Shown here piece after piece: positions 62,279 through 64,000 of a stretch of DNA of 64,000 nt (positions within the stretch are counted from its first letter, which is position 1; every line of letters begins with the position of its first letter). The stretch covers positions 542,534 to 606,533 of the forward strand of contig JAVKFU010000015.1 of assembly GCA_040223695.1 (NCBI GenBank), in the 5' to 3' direction. A model generated the notes under the pieces. That model worked only from the letters and a program-made list of their open reading frames with translations, was not told the origin of the DNA and did not search any database. This DNA comes from Deltaproteobacteria bacterium. GTDB lineage: Bacteria; Desulfobacterota_D; UBA1144; Nemesobacterales; UBA2774. The position numbers and the translations under genes are program-made.

Positions 62279-62457
62279 GTACTTGCCGGATTACTGGAAG
62301 ATTTTCTCGCTATAACCCATACCGCGTGTACGATCCCTGGTATATATCCCAATAAGGTCAATAATATGTTGATCCAAAAATCCTTCCCGATGCCTACCTG
62401 CAGGAAAACTCCAAGCGGTGGGAGCAAGATAGCTACTAGAATTCTTATAAGATCCAT
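62275..62457 (-). CDS. YqaE/Pmp3 family membrane protein
   Basis: 60 residues. RILVAILLPPLGVFLQVGIGKDFWINILLTLLGYIPGIVHAVWVI is the complete two-span Pmp3 (UPF0057) fold, with the typical LPPLGV and GYIPGIVHA. In yeast and bacteria the family is linked to salt or membrane stress. AGGAGG lies 6 bases before the ATG. It is the first gene of a two-gene unit with DUF4112. Confidence 0.93.
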   Translation of the reverse strand: MDLIRILVAILLPPLGVFLQVGIGKDFWINILLTLLGYIPGIVHAVWVIARKSSSNPAST

Positions 62458-62732
62458 TTATGCCTCCTGGTTACTATTCGTCAATATTGTTAGAAAGCAA
62501 AACTTGTACCATAAATTCTATATTAATAAATATTCAAGCAGTACAATAGGTTAGAATAATCTGAAAAAGAGATTTGAGGAGTTTGAAAGCTTGAATTGTT
62601 GGATAATTCTCTATTCCTACTGTTAATAAGCGAACAATATCAGAACGGTGCGCATGAGTACGAGAATAATAACTATCGACAGAAAGGAGATGTTGTAATC
62701 CGAACTGCACTGATTATACTAAATTTATTATT

Positions 62733-62999
62733 ATGACAGACGTAGATAAAGCGATGCTGGACCCGGGGAGTGTCTTCGATAAACCTTCAGACCTGCTGAA
62801 TGCGGAGGACCTGACACGCAAGCAGAAGATCGAGATTCTCAGGAGATGGGAATACCACGCGCGGGAGCTTCAGGTAGCCACCGAGGAAAATATGCCCGGC
62901 AACAATTCGGATTTGCTGGACCAAGTGCTGAAAGCGCTTAACAGTCTAGGAGCATTTTCGGAAAAGAGTGATTCGCCCACTAAACAGGGCGGTTCTTAA
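62733..62999 (+). CDS. Small conserved hypothetical protein
   Basis: 88 residues, soluble, mostly helical: KAMLDPGSVFDKPSDLLNAEDLTRKQKIEILRRWEYHARELQVATEENMPG. Proteins with the same KIEILRRWEYDARELQVAEEENM pattern are widespread in proteobacteria and have no assigned function. No clear ribosome site is seen directly before the ATG. It is monocistronic. Confidence 0.8.
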   Translation: MTDVDKAMLDPGSVFDKPSDLLNAEDLTRKQKIEILRRWEYHARELQVATEENMPGNNSDLLDQVLKALNSLGAFSEKSDSPTKQGGS

Positions 63000-63106
63000 A
63001 TTTAAACCTGGAAACCTTCAGGCTATATATAATTCTTCCCCAAGTGATTTACCCGGAATGAGTGCATTAAGACGCTTAACAGTGTCCGATCGGAATTATC
63101 TCTCTC

Positions 63107-63209
63107 TTAAGTTGATATAAAAACTTACAGAGCGCGTGTGAGACCTCTTCGGAGACCAGGTCACTTACGGTATCGGGATGGCCCACCCTTTTCTCTCCAC
63201 GATTTTCAC
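63107..63209 (-). pseudogene. Remnant of archaeal-type S-adenosylmethionine synthetase (N-terminal end)
   Basis: From GTG 63209 the minus strand reads VKIVERKGW; after a 1-base shift it continues GHPDTVSDLVSEEVSHALCKFF and soon meets a stop. ERKGxGHPDT is the N-terminal signature of the archaeal-type enzyme (AdoMet_Synthase). The remaining about 350 residues are absent, so only a small, broken piece is left. The surrounding gap 63000-63626 holds no other gene; just upstream another frame reads EYGWDILVGAITGEPRGV before a stop. Confidence 0.6.
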
Positions 63210-63626
63210 CGGATAACCCCGCGCGGCTCACCCGTGATCGCTCCTACAAGTATATCCCAGCCATATTCTGAAAATGAATACAACCATAAGCGGACTAACC
63301 AGTGTAGATATAGTTTTCCCGTTGAATTACATGCTGTGTGTCAGATAAAACGACACGGCGAGTTCATAAAATAGACACATATCCAAATTACGATAAACAG
63401 CAAATAAAAAGCCAGCCGATAACCGCTCACATAAATTATCATTATAAACACAATAATAAAAGAAACTTAGAGCCGAACCTTACGGCTATAAATGCTTATT
63501 TAAGTCTTTTCATTCCTCCCGTATTCATCCCCCCGGCAGAAAATATCACATGGCATCAAATTTGCAATCTTAAAAAATATAGAATTTAAATCCCGCAGGA
63601 TGAATTATCAGGGACAGGTGTATAAA

Positions 63627-64000
63627 GTGGAAATCTTAATCTTAAGTTCGTTATTAATGACCCTTGTCGCTATGACCGCTATTGAAGCAACCCCGGATGA
63701 GGAACCCCTTTATGAGGCCAAACGCCGGGAAATGGTTAAAACCCAGATATGCGGACGAGGAATAACCGACTCCGGGACCATAGAGGCCATGCGGAGGGTG
63801 CCGAGGCATAAATTCGTGCCGCAGCATATGAGACATCTTTCTTACAGCGATATTGCCCTTCCGATAGGGATGGGGCAGACAATCTCACAGCCCTATATAG
63901 TAGCCCTTATGACGGAGCTGCTGAATGTAGGGAAAGGGGACAGGGTGCTTGAAGTAGGGACGGGCTCGGGCTACCAGGCCGCAGTGCTGGCCGAGATGGG
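63627..64000 (+). CDS. pcm: Protein-L-isoaspartate O-methyltransferase (N-terminal part, runs off the window)
   Basis: About 125 residues from GTG 63627 to the window end. It methylates isoaspartyl residues in damaged proteins with SAM. The family parts are [59 protein letters not shown] and the SAM motif [18 protein letters not shown]. The first 21 residues ([20 protein letters not shown]) form a hydrophobic signal-like segment, so the protein is probably exported; this is less common than the cytoplasmic form. AGG stands 8 bases before the GTG. Confidence 0.9.
   Translation, partial: MEILILSSLLMTLVAMTAIEATPDEEPLYEAKRREMVKTQICGRGITDSGTIEAMRRVPRHKFVPQHMRHLSYSDIALPIGMGQTISQPYIVALMTELLNVGKGDRVLEVGTGSGYQAAVLAEM

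Noticed and set aside
1-64000. tRNA, rRNA and CRISPR arrays
   Set aside because: No cloverleaf with a TTCRA arm, no rRNA stretch and no regularly spaced repeat was found by reading. The repeat clusters at 1443 and 30053 are too few and irregular for CRISPR.

Overview
This window looks like part of the chromosome of a Gram-negative bacterium. It has an Mla-type lipid transport operon, a CzcCBA tripartite efflux operon, several lipoprotein signal peptides, octanoyltransferase LipB, sigma-70 and ribosomal protein S20. The gene mix is moderately GC-rich with many AGGAGG-type ribosome binding sites and occasional TTG/GTG starts. It includes a pyruvoyl-dependent arginine decarboxylase, an F420-type LLM oxidoreductase and a NodU/TobZ-type carbamoyltransferase. 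This mix fits a deltaproteobacterial-grade lineage (Desulfobacterota, Dadabacteria or relatives). The sequence contains no rRNA or other marker that would settle the taxon, so this is a guess.

Layout. 1-9.4 kb: end of an ABC transporter ATPase, an NAD-dependent epimerase, a cluster of small hairpin repeats, pdaD, then a minus-strand block recN-rpoD-proA-UDP-glucuronate decarboxylase-cysC. 9.1-11.7 kb: a possible small RNA with its own terminator and a three-gene carbamoyltransferase cassette. 11.9-14.1 kb: an unusual J-domain/transmembrane/LysM/NTF2-like fusion. 14.5-23.1 kb: housekeeping genes (ndk, lipB, holA, rpsT, transaldolase, tlyA, polyprenyl synthase, xseB), a small lipoprotein, a hydroxybutyrate-dehydrogenase-like SDR and a predicted ABC-class ATPase.

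23.1-30.2 kb is an AT-rich accessory island. It starts with a 1358-residue protein that joins an XRE helix-turn-helix, a predicted PD-(D/E)XK-like nuclease domain, a STAND-like region without a visible Walker A, and a long helical C-terminus. Its promoter is covered by two copies of a 19-bp dyad. Directly downstream lies a second, diverged copy of the last codons of the ATPase gene (27453-27506). So the insert sits between two copies of a gene 3' end, which suggests a targeted or recombination-driven insertion. The rest of the island holds small secreted cysteine-containing proteins and two inverted remnants of IS3-type transposases.

30.3-37.6 kb: LLM oxidoreductase, radical SAM protein, small membrane protein with a near-leaderless promoter, FAD oxidoreductase, RHH protein, hflX (which appears to start with AUA) and a two-domain MaoC protein. 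38.0-44.2 kb: a tight minus-strand operon alr - aromatic repeat protein - mlaE - mlaF - mlaD - ParB-like. 44.3-51.6 kb: methyltransferase, then a czcCBA heavy-metal efflux operon led by a small cysteine-containing secreted protein. 52.1-55.6 kb: glutamate dehydrogenase with a frameshift near its end, followed by an AT-rich orphan UvrD-like helicase. 55.6-64 kb: small stress-type genes (AhpD-like, cupin, dimeric alpha/beta-barrel proteins, CBS, DUF421, DUF4112, Pmp3), a solute-binding lipoprotein overlapping a divergent CDF transporter, a remnant of an archaeal-type S-adenosylmethionine synthetase, and the start of a probably exported protein-L-isoaspartate methyltransferase.

No tRNA, rRNA or CRISPR array was recognised. 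The best candidates for an undescribed system are the XRE-nuclease island gene with its operators and flanking duplicated gene end, and the SBP-CDF pair.
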